Origin: Moraxella nasibovis
GTDB taxonomy: Bacteria > Pseudomonadota > Gammaproteobacteria > Pseudomonadales > Moraxellaceae
Assembly: GCF_029581575.1 (NCBI RefSeq)
Contig: NZ_CP089975.1
Location: forward strand, 1,426,001-1,490,000
DNA: 64,000 nt
Direction: 5' to 3'
Positions 1 to 9,288 of this stretch are shown in pieces. The translations under genes and the position numbers were made by a program. The first letter of the stretch is position 1. Each line of letters starts with the position of its first letter. The notes beneath the pieces were generated by a model. It was given only the letters and a program-made list of their open reading frames with translations, was not told the DNA's origin and ran no database searches.

Positions 1-663
1 TCGCTCATCAAGCGCATCTTGACATCTGGGGCGAGCGCCGCCAACAGTCTTGGTCTTGTCATCATGATTCCGATTTTGACCTTTTATTTTTTGATCAATT
101 GGCACGAACGCCTACAAATCTGGCAAAACGCCCTACCAAGAGATCACGCCCACAAAATCGTCGCCATCGCCAAAGACTGTCACGAAGCCTTGATGAATTT
201 TGCCAAAGGTCAATTTGCGGTGATGATTTTGCTTGGCATCATCTATGCCGTACAGCTTGAATTGATTGGCTTAAAACTGGGTCTCATCATCGGCATTGGG
301 GCGGGCATTGCAAGCTTTGTGCCGTATTTGGGCTTTGGTATCGGCATCATTGCTGCATTTGTCGTTGGCTTTTTTCAGTTTGGGCTTGACTGGAAGCATT
401 TACTACTCATCGGTGCGGCCTTTGGCGTTGGGCAAATTTTAGAAGGCTATGTCTTGCAGCCTTTGCTGCTGGGCAATAAAATCGGACTGTCGGCACTGTG
501 GGTCATCTTTGCGGTGCTGGCGGGTGCGTCTTTGTTTGGCTTTATCGGCATGCTCATCGCCCTGCCCGTCTCTGCCATCATCAATGTGCTGTTTCGCCAT
601 GCCTACGCCGCCTATCTACAAAGCGAATGGTATTTGGGCGCCAAACAGTTTAAGCTGTGGTAA
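1..663 (+). CDS. AI-2E family transporter (PerM-like permease), 5' truncated by window edge
   Basis: The reading frame is open from base 1, so the gene starts outside the window; about 220 C-terminal residues are visible. They form several hydrophobic membrane segments, including a glycine-rich stretch (IIGIGAGIASFVPYLGFG) and a conserved tail (GLSALWVIFAVLAGASLFGF) typical of the AI-2E/PerM exporter family. Family members are inner-membrane proteins of about 350 residues with poorly defined substrates, so no substrate is assigned. It lies upstream of hda in the same direction, with a 138-base gap. The family call is by motif pattern. Confidence 0.8.
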   Translation, partial: SLIKRILTSGASAANSLGLVIMIPILTFYFLINWHERLQIWQNALPRDHAHKIVAIAKDCHEALMNFAKGQFAVMILLGIIYAVQLELIGLKLGLIIGIGAGIASFVPYLGFGIGIIAAFVVGFFQFGLDWKHLLLIGAAFGVGQILEGYVLQPLLLGNKIGLSALWVIFAVLAGASLFGFIGMLIALPVSAIINVLFRHAYAAYLQSEWYLGAKQFKLW

Positions 664-801
664 CGGCAAAATCGAGCGTATTTTGCCAATTTACTGTGTA
701 AAAAAAAATTAAAAAATTAGCAATTTTACTTGCCAATATTTCCCAAAATGTGCTATATATAGGCAAAAATTTGCCGCACGCAACCACAGATAGATTTTCG
801 A

Positions 802-1566
802 ATGATGAATGACTTGATGCAGCCTTCTTTGAACCTAGACTTAAAGCAAGACGCCAGCCTATCAGACTTTGGTGGCAAAGGGTTTGCGCCTGTCTTAGGG
901 GCCATTCGTGAGCTTTGTGTGGGCAATCTGCGTGAGCTTTTCATCATCGGCGACTTTGGCTTTGGTAAGACTCATCTGGCGGCAGCGATTTATCGTGACT
1001 ATACCCAAAACCGCAACAAAAGCGCCATCAGCCTAAGCCTAGGCGACATGATTGACAGCGACGAAGATGTGGGTGCGCTCATCGGACTGGAAATGTTTGA
1101 TCTCATCATCATTGACGATCTGCATTTGGTACAGCGCAGCCGTGAATGGCAAGAAGGACTGTTTCATCTCATCAATCGAGTGCGTGAGCAAAACAGACAA
1201 ATGGTCTTTTTGTCAGACAGCCCTGCCCGTGAGCTTGAGATCGGTCTTTTGGATCTGATGACCCGCCTAGCACTGGCGCCGACTTTTCGCTTGCCATCCA
1301 ATGAAGACATCGAAGACAGACAGGCGCTACTGGCATCCATTTTAAGACGCAAAAACTGGCGTCTGCCTGAGCAGATTTTTGAATACATTGTGCATCAAGG
1401 TCCTAGAAACGCAGGCGACATGATTTTGGTTTTAGACAAAATTTCACCGCTTTTGACGCATCTATCCCGAGTGCAAGTCCCTAAAAAAACCATCGATGAA
1501 GCCAAAAACATCATCGAAAAAGAGACATTTTTGCTCGAAATTTCCGAGCACAAGATGGATGGCTAA
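802..1566 (+). CDS. hda: DnaA inactivator Hda (DnaA-related AAA+ protein)
   Basis: The 254-residue protein is a short DnaA homologue without the DNA-binding domain IV. Residues 7-12 (QPSLNL) match the beta-clamp-binding motif of Hda, which supports a start upstream of this point. A Walker A loop lies at residues 50-58 (GDFGFGKTH) and a Walker B strand at 101-107 (LIIIDDL). In Hda-containing bacteria the protein, bound to the sliding clamp, stimulates ATP hydrolysis by DnaA after initiation and so limits re-replication. Two adjacent ATGs (802 and 805) are possible starts. Family fit is good, although DnaA-related proteins of other roles share this architecture. Confidence 0.82.
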   Translation: MMNDLMQPSLNLDLKQDASLSDFGGKGFAPVLGAIRELCVGNLRELFIIGDFGFGKTHLAAAIYRDYTQNRNKSAISLSLGDMIDSDEDVGALIGLEMFDLIIIDDLHLVQRSREWQEGLFHLINRVREQNRQMVFLSDSPARELEIGLLDLMTRLALAPTFRLPSNEDIEDRQALLASILRRKNWRLPEQIFEYIVHQGPRNAGDMILVLDKISPLLTHLSRVQVPKKTIDEAKNIIEKETFLLEISEHKMDG

Positions 1567-1615
1567 TTTCACAAATCACCCAAAAGCCCCCATCGGGCTT
1601 ATTCTAAGGAAAACC

Positions 1616-2251
1616 ATGAAAAAACTTGCCCTACTTAGCACCATTTTATTGGCAGCTGCCAGTGCGCACGCCGAAGTACGCTTATTGGTCGATGATCACA
1701 TCAAAGTGACTGCCATCAACGGTCAAGAGATTCGCCACAGTCTTTTGCAGCCACTACAAAAAGAATTTCAACTGCAAGCGGGTCGTCATGTCATCACCGC
1801 ACGCTACGACCGTATGTTTGACTTGTCTCGTGGTGAGCATGACTACCTAAAATCAGGCAATGTCACCATCACCGCTGACTTGGCGGACAACCAAACTTAT
1901 CAGCTGGTCATGCCAAATCAGCCAAATAACTACACCGCCGCCAAAGCCTTCGCCAAAGCGCCAACACTTGCCATCACACAAAACGGTCAAGTACTCACCC
2001 AAGAAAGCGTCGCTGAACAAAGAGAAGGCTTTTTAAGTGGCATCACTCAAAGCATCGGCGGTATGTTCAATCGTGGTGACAGCGCCCTTAGCTCAAACCA
2101 AAAAGCCATCGCTGCACTCAATCAAAACACTCAGCCCCAGCCAGCTCAGCCAACCGCTCGCAATCAAGACAATCTAGATGGCTTTATGCAGCTGTGGCTA
2201 AATGCCAGCGAAGAAGAGCGCCAAAAAATCCGTCAATGGGTTGGTAACTAA
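1616..2251 (+). CDS. DUF2057 family periplasmic protein
   Basis: The 211-residue product starts with a clear signal peptide (MKKLALLSTILLAAASAHA) and continues with the DUF2057/YccT-like pattern (VRLLVDDHIKVTAINGQ). The ATG at 1616 is preceded by TAAGGA, and an upstream in-frame start would spoil the signal peptide. The C-terminal third is rich in Gln and Asn, with a final acidic helix. A short AAGCCC/GGGCTT hairpin (1584-1600) lies just ahead of the ribosome-binding site and could act as a weak attenuator after hda. The role of the family is not established; export to the periplasm is inferred from the leader. Confidence 0.75.
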   Translation: MKKLALLSTILLAAASAHAEVRLLVDDHIKVTAINGQEIRHSLLQPLQKEFQLQAGRHVITARYDRMFDLSRGEHDYLKSGNVTITADLADNQTYQLVMPNQPNNYTAAKAFAKAPTLAITQNGQVLTQESVAEQREGFLSGITQSIGGMFNRGDSALSSNQKAIAALNQNTQPQPAQPTARNQDNLDGFMQLWLNASEEERQKIRQWVGN

Positions 2252-2268
2252 GCCTCCGCTCTTTTTTT

Positions 2269-2300
2269 AGCCCGTGGCAAATACGCTTACGGGCTTTTTG
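2269..2300 (+). terminator. Intrinsic terminator after the DUF2057 gene
   Basis: AGCCCGT (2269-2275) and ACGGGCT (2289-2295) form a 7-bp stem followed by TTTTT, 18 bases after the stop codon. Confidence 0.8.
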
Positions 2301-2435
2301 CTTACTGTGCGATTATCAGTTTAAATCAGCACAAATTTTTATTCCTGACACATCCAATGGCTTACAGCAAAATTTTGGATTAGGCTCGATCATCCAACTT
2401 ACCAAATTCATATCACTTTATCAATTCGGTAGGCA

Positions 2436-2468
2436 ATAAAAAAAGCCCAATGCATGGCACTGAGCTTT
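2436..2468 (-). terminator. Intrinsic terminator of the rplU-rpmA operon
   Basis: On the minus strand a 12-bp stem (2442-2453 with 2457-2468, two G-U pairs, 3-nt loop) is followed by a run of T. It sits 27 bases after the rpmA stop. Confidence 0.8.
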
Positions 2469-2494
2469 ACATCTTGGCTATTTGCCGTGTTGGA

Positions 2495-2752
2495 TTATTC
2501 ACCAACAACAGATACATAGCGACGGTTAAATTGACCTTTGGTCTCAAATTTAACCACGCCATCAGTCAAAGCAAATAGAGTATGGTCACGACCCATACCT
2601 ACGCCTTCACCGGCGTGAAATTCAGTACCACGCTGACGAACGATGATATTACCTGCGATCACACCTTGACCACCAAATACTTTTACGCCAAGCATTTTTG
2701 GGTTGGAATCACGACCGTTTTTGGTAGAACCACCAGCTTTTTTAGTTGCCAT
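2495..2752 (-). CDS. rpmA: 50S ribosomal protein L27
   Basis: The 85-residue protein begins [19 protein letters not shown], the standard L27 N-terminus that reaches toward the peptidyl-transferase centre, and contains the conserved core [15 protein letters not shown]. Length matches the family. It follows rplU with a 42-base gap, the usual L21-L27 operon, and ends at the terminator at 2436-2468. Confidence 0.97.
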   Translation of the reverse strand: MATKKAGGSTKNGRDSNPKMLGVKVFGGQGVIAGNIIVRQRGTEFHAGEGVGMGRDHTLFALTDGVVKFETKGQFNRRYVSVVGE

Positions 2753-2794
2753 GAGAATATCTCCTGTAAATACTTTTAGTTAAAAGTATGTAAA

Positions 2795-3106
2795 TTAACC
2801 ATTGATTGCTTTGATTTTTAGCTCAGTGAACCATTGACGGTGACCTTGCTCTTTGTGGTAGTGCTTACGACGACGGTGCTTAACGATACGCACCTTCTTG
2901 CCACGACCATGATCAACCACTTCAGCTTCAACGCTCGCACCAGCGACAACAGGCTGACCGATTTTGATGTCAGCGCCATTGACAATCATCAGCACATCTT
3001 CGATTTTTAGCGTTTCGCCTTTTTCAGCTTTTAGCAGCTCAACTTTCAAAGTCTCGCCAACGCTAACACGGTGCTGTTTGCCACCACTTTTGATTACTGC
3101 GTACAT
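2795..3106 (-). CDS. rplU: 50S ribosomal protein L21
   Basis: The 103-residue protein reads [18 protein letters not shown], the universal L21 start, so the ATG at 3106 is chosen over an upstream in-frame codon at 3169. The C-terminal half has the basic [21 protein letters not shown] segment that contacts 23S rRNA. GGAG-like bases precede the ATG. First gene of the rplU-rpmA operon. Confidence 0.97.
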   Translation of the reverse strand: MYAVIKSGGKQHRVSVGETLKVELLKAEKGETLKIEDVLMIVNGADIKIGQPVVAGASVEAEVVDHGRGKKVRIVKHRRRKHYHKEQGHRQWFTELKIKAING

Positions 3107-3268
3107 TGTACTTCTCCGAAAAAACCTGTGTGCCGTGGTCACCCCTTGATGACACTTGATAACGAACACGACTAGGACATAAAATTAAGCCGACATTCTA
3201 ACAAAACAACCATCAAAACACAAGCAAAATTTGCGCATTTTATGATTTATTTGAAGCATATCGACAAA

Positions 3269-3787
3269 TCATCTCAAAAACACCACTTCATTTGCCAGCT
3301 CATTGCCAGAAATGTCGTCATCTGGATAATGCTGAGCAAGCAGCTCGCCGATGTCTTGAATCAGTCCAAGCAATGCCTCGGCAAAATGCCCCGCTTGACA
3401 GCGTGCCAAGGCTTTATCGGTCAAAGCTTGCCAGAGTGCCTCATTGACACAGCTGTCAATACCTCGGTCAGCGATGACTTCAAGGTCGTGCTCGCAGACA
3501 TTCAGATAAATCATCACGCCTGTATTTTCGGCGGTGTCCCACACACGATGCAGCCCAAAAAGATCGAGCGCACGCTCACGGCAGCCGGTACGATAAGCCT
3601 GAGCGATGGGCAGGTGGTTTTCAATCACCAGATAAATCTCGCCACGATGACCTCGCTCCACCTGCGTGATCGCCTCTGTGAGCGACGCACGCAAATCGTC
3701 AGTAAGCCAGCGATTGTGCAAAATTGGAATGAATGTCAGCTGTCGCCACAGTCTGGATAAGCTTTTGGTTGAAACAATGTGTTGCAT
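3269..3787 (-). CDS. TPM-domain protein (short, soluble)
   Basis: This 172-residue protein has the TPM fold pattern: an N-terminal helix with LTDDLRASLTEAI, the strand GEIYLVIENHL, then GVMIYLNVCEHDLEVIADRGI and a C-terminal amphipathic helix. It has no signal peptide or membrane segment, unlike its larger neighbour. It is the last gene of a lemA-TPM-TPM cluster, 41 bases after the larger TPM protein, a grouping common in Proteobacteria. TPM proteins have been linked to membrane and envelope processes, but no activity can be assigned here. Confidence 0.75.
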   Translation of the reverse strand: MQHIVSTKSLSRLWRQLTFIPILHNRWLTDDLRASLTEAITQVERGHRGEIYLVIENHLPIAQAYRTGCRERALDLFGLHRVWDTAENTGVMIYLNVCEHDLEVIADRGIDSCVNEALWQALTDKALARCQAGHFAEALLGLIQDIGELLAQHYPDDDISGNELANEVVFLR

Positions 3788-3828
3788 GAGTTAAAAATTT
3801 CGCTCTATAAAAATAAATGATCGCAAGC

Positions 3829-4977
3829 TTACCACGAGCCGCCAGCACCGCCGCCGCCAAAGCCGCCGCCTCCGCCGCCAAAGCCGCCCGAACCAAATCC
3901 GCCACCGCCAAAGCCGCCACCCGTAGGCAGCACCACAAAGCCGCCGCCACGACCACCTCGACCGCCACGACCACCGCCTGAGCCGCCTTTAAATAGCAGT
4001 AAAAATAACCACAGGATAAAGGCGATTGGGATTGCCATAAAGCCTGCGCCGAGCGCCATGCCAAAAAAGCCGACGCCACCTGCGGTAATGGTTGCGCCCA
4101 ACACTCGACCAAAGATGGAAGTCAAAAACGAACCGATGACAAAGCCAAAAATCAACAGCGCCATCAAAGACACGCTTTCATCACCGTAGGCGTCTTGGGA
4201 TTGGGACTGGGCGGCATCAGCACGCTGCAAAGTCTCAGGATCGGCACGAAGTCGCTCACTGATACTGCCGATGGCTGCCGACAGACCTTGGGCATATTGT
4301 CCTGTTTTAAAAGATGGCGTGATGTCGTTACGAATGATGCGATTAACCGCCGCATCTGGCAGCACCCCCTCTAGCCCATAGCCTGTCAGGATGTACAGAT
4401 TGCGATCATTGATGGCAACGACAATCAAAAGCCCCTCATCGGTGTCTTTATTGCCCAGTTGCCAGCGGTCAGCCACCGCCATCGCATAGTCAAAGATGGG
4501 CATACCCTCCGTGCTAGAGACGATGACGAGTGCCGCTTGCGCCAGTTTGTCATCATACAGCGCACGCAGCTGAGCACTCAAATGCGCCTTTTCGCTGGCG
4601 CTTAAAATGCGAGCGGCATCGACCACAGGCTCATTCAATATAAGCTTATCATGCGTGACGGCTGACGCCTCCGAAGTCCTAGGCACCCCAGTGGTTTCGG
4701 TCTGCATGGACTCATCAGTCTGAGCGCCAGTTTGGGGGTCAAGCTGGCGAGTGAAATCCTTCACCGAGTCGGTCAAAGGCGACAGTGCGCCGCCTGTGGT
4801 GTTTTGAATGCTTCGATTTAGCCCGCCATGATTGGCAATGACGACTGCTGCCGCCTCATCCTCAGCACTTAGTGCAGTGGCGGTGGCAGAGTTGGCATAC
4901 ACCTCAGATGACATGAAAGCACACAGCGCCAAAGCCATCAGACTTGGTGCAAAAGTTTGTTTTGGCATGTTTGCCAT
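3829..4977 (-). CDS. TPM-domain membrane protein with Gly-rich C-terminus (YgcG-like)
   Basis: The 382-residue product begins with a signal peptide (PKQTFAPSLMALALCAFMSS...), followed by a TPM domain at about residues 110-240 (LSAQLRALYDDKLAQAALVIV ... RNLYILTGYGLEGVLPDAA), two membrane helices, and a C-terminal tail of about 50 residues made almost only of Gly with Phe and Arg. The start at 4977 has AGGA seven bases upstream and lies one base after the lemA stop, so the genes are translationally coupled. The domain order is that of YgcG-type proteins found with LemA. Confidence 0.8.
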   Translation of the reverse strand: MANMPKQTFAPSLMALALCAFMSSEVYANSATATALSAEDEAAAVVIANHGGLNRSIQNTTGGALSPLTDSVKDFTRQLDPQTGAQTDESMQTETTGVPRTSEASAVTHDKLILNEPVVDAARILSASEKAHLSAQLRALYDDKLAQAALVIVSSTEGMPIFDYAMAVADRWQLGNKDTDEGLLIVVAINDRNLYILTGYGLEGVLPDAAVNRIIRNDITPSFKTGQYAQGLSAAIGSISERLRADPETLQRADAAQSQSQDAYGDESVSLMALLIFGFVIGSFLTSIFGRVLGATITAGGVGFFGMALGAGFMAIPIAFILWLFLLLFKGGSGGGRGGRGGRGGGFVVLPTGGGFGGGGFGSGGFGGGGGGFGGGGAGGSW

Positions 4978-4978
4978 C

Positions 4979-5638
4979 TTATTGTCCTGCGGTCGCTGTG
5001 CCAGCATTGTTGGTATTAGCAGCGCCGCTATTTGCGCCATTACCATTAAAGGTCACGCTTGGTGCAGTCGAGATCGCTGCCTCATTTTCAACAGTGAAGT
5101 TGGCTTTTGGATCCATACCAAAGACCATCGCCGTCAAGTTGGTTGGGAATTGACGAACTGTCGTATTGTAGCCTTGCACATCTTGGATGTAGCGCTGGCG
5201 AGCCACTGCGATGCGGTTTTCGGTACCTTCAAGCTGTGATTGCAAATCTTGGAACAGCGCATCGGCTTTGAGCTGTGGATAATTTTCAGAAATCGCCATC
5301 AGTCGAGACAGCGCACTGGTCATCTGTGCCTGCGCCTCTTGATACTGTCTCATGGCGTTCGGATCATTTAGGGTCTCAGGGGTCAGCTGCACACTGCCTG
5401 CTGCCGCACGCGCTGCTGCCACCTCGGTAAATACACCCTGCTCATGCTCAGCATAGCGCTCAACCACAGACACAAGGTTTGGCACAAGGTCAGCACGGCG
5501 CTGATACTGGTTCACCACCTCAGACCAAGAAGCGTTCACCTGCTCATCTTGGGCTTGTAGTGTGTTATAACCACAGCCAGAAAGCATGAGCGAGCTGGCA
5601 AGCAAAGTGGCGATACCAAGTTTTTTGAAAGTTTTCAT
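4979..5638 (-). CDS. lemA: LemA family lipoprotein
   Basis: The 219-residue protein starts MKTFKKLGIATLLASSLMLSGCG, a lipoprotein signal with lipobox LSGC. The LemA core follows (NASWSEVVNQYQRRADLVPNLV, then NRIAVARQRYIQDVQGYNT and FPTNLTAMVFGM), mainly long helices. The C-terminal 25 residues are low-complexity Ala/Asn/Gly. The ATG at 5638 has AAGGAAAACCTT upstream and is favoured over earlier in-frame codons because it gives the lipobox. It heads the lemA-TPM-TPM operon. LemA function is not established. Confidence 0.88.
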   Translation of the reverse strand: MKTFKKLGIATLLASSLMLSGCGYNTLQAQDEQVNASWSEVVNQYQRRADLVPNLVSVVERYAEHEQGVFTEVAAARAAAGSVQLTPETLNDPNAMRQYQEAQAQMTSALSRLMAISENYPQLKADALFQDLQSQLEGTENRIAVARQRYIQDVQGYNTTVRQFPTNLTAMVFGMDPKANFTVENEAAISTAPSVTFNGNGANSGAANTNNAGTATAGQ

Positions 5639-6274
5639 AAGGTTTTCCTTAAAAAAGTAGTGCTTGCAGTTAAATTTGAATGTGATGACACAAGCACTAA
5701 ATGAAAATAAACACACAAAATCGCTCATTGACAAAACAGCAATCAAGCCCACTTTGCTTAAATTCAACAATTAAAAACTTATAAAAGCTTGCAAAAAGGC
5801 TTAAAAAACGACTTTGGCGATAGTGCTGCTATAATGACAATATTAAAGCAAAAAAACAAGCCAAAAAGATAAAATCTTACACAAGCACAACATAAATGTT
5901 AAATTTGCAAAACGCCATTCATACATTGGCATTCAAACCGCCTGCTTGCAGACGACAAACCAAGGGTTTGGCAGGTTTTGAAATTTACAAAGAGAGGCTC
6001 ATCGTGGCGTTGACGGAAAGCAATCATCATATACGGTGGGTACTTTGACAAAAGCTGGCTTAAATTGATGTTTTTTTATGATAAATCAAGATTTTTTGTA
6101 AAAAAATACTAAAAAATTGCAAATTTTAGTGGAATTTGTTGCAAAAATATGGCAAATTGCAACATGAGATTCATCGTTAATGATAAAAATGATATTTTGA
6201 TACAATATCGCAAGGAATTTTATCAATCATTAACGAATGAAACGACTTCTTTATTCCAAATTAAGGGAATACTC
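5639..6274. other. Intergenic region between divergent lemA and AGCS genes
   Basis: This AT-rich stretch of 636 bases separates two divergent genes and should hold both promoters. I see no convincing coding sequence or RNA gene. An imperfect inverted repeat lies at about 5938-5980 (AAACCGCC with GGCAGGTTT). A glycine riboswitch, often found ahead of AGCS transporters, was looked for and its core motifs were not found. Confidence 0.5.
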
Positions 6275-7780
6275 ATGGAACAATTTATCAATACTCTAAA
6301 CGGCATCATTTGGAGCCCTGCGCTGATCTATCTGTGCTTGGGTGCTGGTCTATTTTATTCTATCATGACTCGTTTTGTGCAAGTGCGCATGTTCAAAGAA
6401 ATGATTTCTTTGATGTTCAGCGGCGTAAAAAGTGCAGACGGCATTTCATCTTTTCAGGCATTTGTCGTAGCACTAGCAAACCGTGTCGGTGTGGGTAACA
6501 TCGCAGGTGTGGCAGCGGCGATCGGCTTTGGTGGTCCATCGGCAGTCTTTTGGATGTGGGTGGTGGCATTTTTGGGTGCATCTACCGCTTATGTCGAATC
6601 GACCATGGCTCAAATCTACAAAGAAAGAGACCCATTGACAGGTCAATATCGTGGCGGTCCTGCTTATTATTTTGAAAAAGGCTTGGGTCAAAAATGGTAC
6701 GCTGTACTGTTTGCAATCGCCATGGTCATTGCTTGCGGACTGTTCTTACCAGGTGTGCAAGCCAACGGCATCGTTAGTGCGGTTACTCGCATCACAGGCG
6801 ATGGTGCAGCCATGAACTTCTTAGGCATGGAAGTGGGCTCGCTGCGTGTGGTGGTGATGGCGGTGGTCGTTTTTGGTCTTGCGACGATCATCTTTGGCGG
6901 CATTAAGCGCATTGCTCGTGTGGCGGAATTCATCGTGCCATTCATGGCTTTGGGCTACATCATCTTGGCTCTACTCATCATGGTCATGAACCTAGATAAA
7001 GTGCCTGCGGTGTTTGGTCTGATCATGAGCGACATCTTCAACCCAATGGCAGGCTTAGGTGCGGCGATTGGCTGGGGTGTGAAGCGTGGCGTATACTCAA
7101 ATGAGGCGGGTCAAGGTACAGGTCCTCACCACGCAGGTGCGGCAGAAGTTGAGCATCCTGCACAGCAAGGTCTGGTGCAAGCATTCTCTGTATATGTGGA
7201 CACTCTGCTTGTGTGTTCAGCGACCGCCTTTATGATTTTGACGATGGGCACTTATAATGTGCAAGGAACACTTGAATCAGGTCAATTCATCGTACAAAAT
7301 GTCGATGCCTCAGTAGAAATCGGCACGCCTGCCTTCACTCAGATGGCACTAGAAGCAACCTTTGGTAGCTTTGGCAACTATTTCATCGCCATCGCTGTAT
7401 TCTTCTTCGCCTTTACCACCGTCATGGCATACTACTACATTGCCGAAGTAAACATCGCTTATCTGACTCGCCACAAAGACAAAGCGCTACAAAAACTTGC
7501 CATGTGGTTCCCAAAAATCAGCGTGATTTTGATGGTGGCGTATGGCAGTTTGAACAGCGCAGGTTACATCTGGAACTTGGGCGATGTCGGCGTGGGCATG
7601 ACAGCATGGCTGAACATTGTCGGCATCTTGGTGATGTTCTTTATGGCAAGACCAGCGATGCGTGCTTTAAAAGACTACGAAGATCAAAAGAAAGCTGGCG
7701 TTACCAACTACACCTTTGACCCAGTTAAACTTGGCATCAAAAATGCAACCTTCTGGGAAGAGCGTCTAAGAAACAAATAA
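6275..7780 (+). CDS. Alanine/glycine:cation symporter (AGCS) family protein
   Basis: The 501-residue inner-membrane protein has the AGCS signatures: NRVGVGNIAGVAAAIGFGGP near residue 75, AFLGASTAYVESTMAQIYK, and GWGVKRGVYSNEAGQGTGPH near residue 270. About ten membrane helices are visible. Family members import alanine or glycine with sodium ions. ATG 6275 has AAGGGA nine bases upstream; an in-frame codon at 6149 would add 42 polar residues with no family match. The gene is monocistronic and ends at the 7803-7832 terminator. Substrate preference cannot be read from the sequence. Confidence 0.9.
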   Translation: MEQFINTLNGIIWSPALIYLCLGAGLFYSIMTRFVQVRMFKEMISLMFSGVKSADGISSFQAFVVALANRVGVGNIAGVAAAIGFGGPSAVFWMWVVAFLGASTAYVESTMAQIYKERDPLTGQYRGGPAYYFEKGLGQKWYAVLFAIAMVIACGLFLPGVQANGIVSAVTRITGDGAAMNFLGMEVGSLRVVVMAVVVFGLATIIFGGIKRIARVAEFIVPFMALGYIILALLIMVMNLDKVPAVFGLIMSDIFNPMAGLGAAIGWGVKRGVYSNEAGQGTGPHHAGAAEVEHPAQQGLVQAFSVYVDTLLVCSATAFMILTMGTYNVQGTLESGQFIVQNVDASVEIGTPAFTQMALEATFGSFGNYFIAIAVFFFAFTTVMAYYYIAEVNIAYLTRHKDKALQKLAMWFPKISVILMVAYGSLNSAGYIWNLGDVGVGMTAWLNIVGILVMFFMARPAMRALKDYEDQKKAGVTNYTFDPVKLGIKNATFWEERLRNK

Positions 7781-7802
7781 TCTGGCCATTTTTGATATAA
7801 AA

Positions 7803-7832
7803 TTAAACCCCAATCTTGGGGTTTAATTTTTT
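7803..7832 (+). terminator. Intrinsic terminator of the AGCS gene
   Basis: TTAAACCCCAA and TTGGGGTTTAA form an 11-bp stem with a two-base loop, followed by a T-rich run. Confidence 0.85.
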
Positions 7833-7924
7833 GGTTTTTTTATAGGTCATCGAAGTGCAAAATCATCATAAATCAGACGCAGTGTCAAAGAGACGCTCAG
7901 GACCTTAGGTTGCGTTGAGTGAAA

Positions 7925-7987
7925 CGAAACCCAACAAATTCAATTGGTTACACCATAAATGCTGGGTTACGCTGCCGCTAACCCAGC
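7925..7987. repeat. Dispersed repeat: shared 35-bp unit plus GCTGGGTTA palindrome
   Basis: Bases 7925-7960 (start CGAAACCCAACAAATTCAAT) are nearly identical to 8646-8679. They are followed by the inverted repeat GCTGGGTTA-N9-TAACCCAGC (7961-7987). Related palindromes occur at 19041 and 32486. The two 35-bp copies and a diverged inverted copy at 9289-9345 lie around the RAYT transposase gene, so they are probably its REP-type substrates. Confidence 0.7.
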
Positions 7988-8108
7988 CTACGGGCTTGGA
8001 CTATCTGGAAGTCTAAGATAATTTGACAAGCCAAAAAATAAGCATATCGATGAGTGTCGGTATGCTTATTTGTTTACACATTCAAAATAGACAAACCAAA
8101 TCATCGAA

Positions 8109-8441
8109 TTAATCCAAAACCCATCCCATGACAAGACCAACCATCATCAGCCACCACAGATACTTTGCCCATCGATTCATCTTGGTGAGCGTAACGCCGC
8201 CCCACTGATGCTCATATCGACCAAGCATGGCATCCACGACACGATTCGACAGGAATACCACTAAAGCCACCGCCAAAAACTGCCCCAACACCATCCATGC
8301 ACTCTGTGAGTCAAACTCATGGTACTGTCTTATCTGCCAAAGCCCATAGAAATACAATATCAGACAAAGACCGCTAGGTAATGCATACATCCATCGATAT
8401 TGAGTAAAAAATTGCTTTCGACGCTCTTTGGTGAGTGTCAT
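8109..8441 (-). CDS. Small integral membrane protein, function unknown
   Basis: The 110-residue protein has a basic N-terminus (MTLTKERRKQFF) and three predicted membrane helices at about residues 18-36, 46-66 and 92-108. I do not recognise a family. The ORF is flanked by dispersed repeats and has its own spacing on both sides, so it is probably monocistronic. A T-rich, Fur-box-like stretch (ATAATGATAATTATC) lies about 35 bases upstream at 8480-8500 and might indicate iron control; this is an inference from pattern only. Confidence 0.55.
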   Translation of the reverse strand: MTLTKERRKQFFTQYRWMYALPSGLCLILYFYGLWQIRQYHEFDSQSAWMVLGQFLAVALVVFLSNRVVDAMLGRYEHQWGGVTLTKMNRWAKYLWWLMMVGLVMGWVLD

Positions 8442-8645
8442 TGCTATCTCCCTGAATATTTTTCTTGATATTTTATATTAAATAATGATAATTATCAATA
8501 TCTTTACTAATTGGGAATGCCTTTGAATCTAAGACATGCTATGCGAAGACTGCACACCGTGCATCGTTGATAGACGGGTTTATGATGGCGTATAATATGC
8601 ATATCACCCTACTTGCAAAAAAGCTCGGTAGGTTGGGTTGAGGTA

Positions 8646-8679
8646 CGAAACCCAACAAATTCAATGGGTTGCACCATAA
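8646..8679. repeat. Second copy of the 35-bp RAYT-associated repeat
   Basis: The sequence repeats 7925-7960 with a few substitutions and is preceded by GTAGGTTGGGTT, which can pair with AAACCCAAC inside the unit. It lies about 80 bases past the 3' end of the transposase gene. Confidence 0.7.
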
Positions 8680-8756
8680 TTTTGGCTTTATCATCATTTC
8701 ACTTCCCATCACATCAAAACCATTCATATTTTACATCAAAACCACTTTATATAAAA

Positions 8757-9248
8757 TCAGCCGCCCCACTCTTTTGGTAAAATTCCCTGCTGAACATACC
8801 GATGAAATGATGAATATTGCCAATCTGACACCTTGCTCACTAGACCGTGTTTTACAGGGTTGATGTGGATATAATCAACATGAAAATTAAAATCTTGCTC
8901 GTCTTTGATGCAATGCTCCCAAAAGCGTCTTTGCCAAATGCCCCTTTCTTGCTTTTTTTGCCGACTTGTTGAAATTCGTTCTGTTTTGGGGAGTTTTTGA
9001 GAAAAATAAGATTTGATCAGACGAATGCGTGTGGAATAATCACAATCATCATCAAAGGTGCATAGCATGTGCAGATGGTCTGGCAATATCACGATAGCGT
9101 CAATGTCAAATGGGCGCTGCTGCTTGACGATTTTAAAGGCATGACGCAGCTCATCGATGTGCCTTAACAGCAAATCACTGGATCGATCTGCCAGATTTAG
9201 GGTGAAAAAATAGCTTTTATTTGGCTCGTAATGTCGGCGATATTTCAT
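8757..9248 (-). CDS. REP-associated tyrosine transposase (RAYT, Y1_Tnp family)
   Basis: The 163-residue protein begins MKYRRHYEPNKSYFFTLNL, a typical RAYT start, so ATG 9248 is preferred to an in-frame TTG at 9281. The HUH-type metal motif appears as LPDHLHMLC, and the candidate nucleophile tyrosine lies in the helix HVDYIHINPVKHGLV. RAYTs are single-copy housekeeping-like transposases that act on REP hairpins. Both flanks carry copies of the same repeat family in opposite orientation (8646-8679 and 9289-9345), which fits a RAYT with its substrates. The gene appears intact. Confidence 0.88.
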   Translation of the reverse strand: MKYRRHYEPNKSYFFTLNLADRSSDLLLRHIDELRHAFKIVKQQRPFDIDAIVILPDHLHMLCTFDDDCDYSTRIRLIKSYFSQKLPKTERISTSRQKKQERGIWQRRFWEHCIKDEQDFNFHVDYIHINPVKHGLVSKVSDWQYSSFHRYVQQGILPKEWGG

Positions 9249-9288
9249 GTCATCATACAAATAAAGGTATAGGGCTGGCAAAGTCCCC

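Noticed and set aside
3829-4010. Tandem DNA repeat (GCCGCC-rich)
   Set aside because: It is explained by codons for the glycine-rich tail of the TPM protein.
5639-6274. Glycine riboswitch upstream of the AGCS symporter
   Set aside because: AGCS genes often have one, but the conserved core (GGAGAGA and GCCGAAGG words) is missing; only weak inverted repeats are present.
8539-8727. 62-residue ORF on the minus strand
   Set aside because: It overlaps the dispersed repeat and has no start signal or recognisable pattern.
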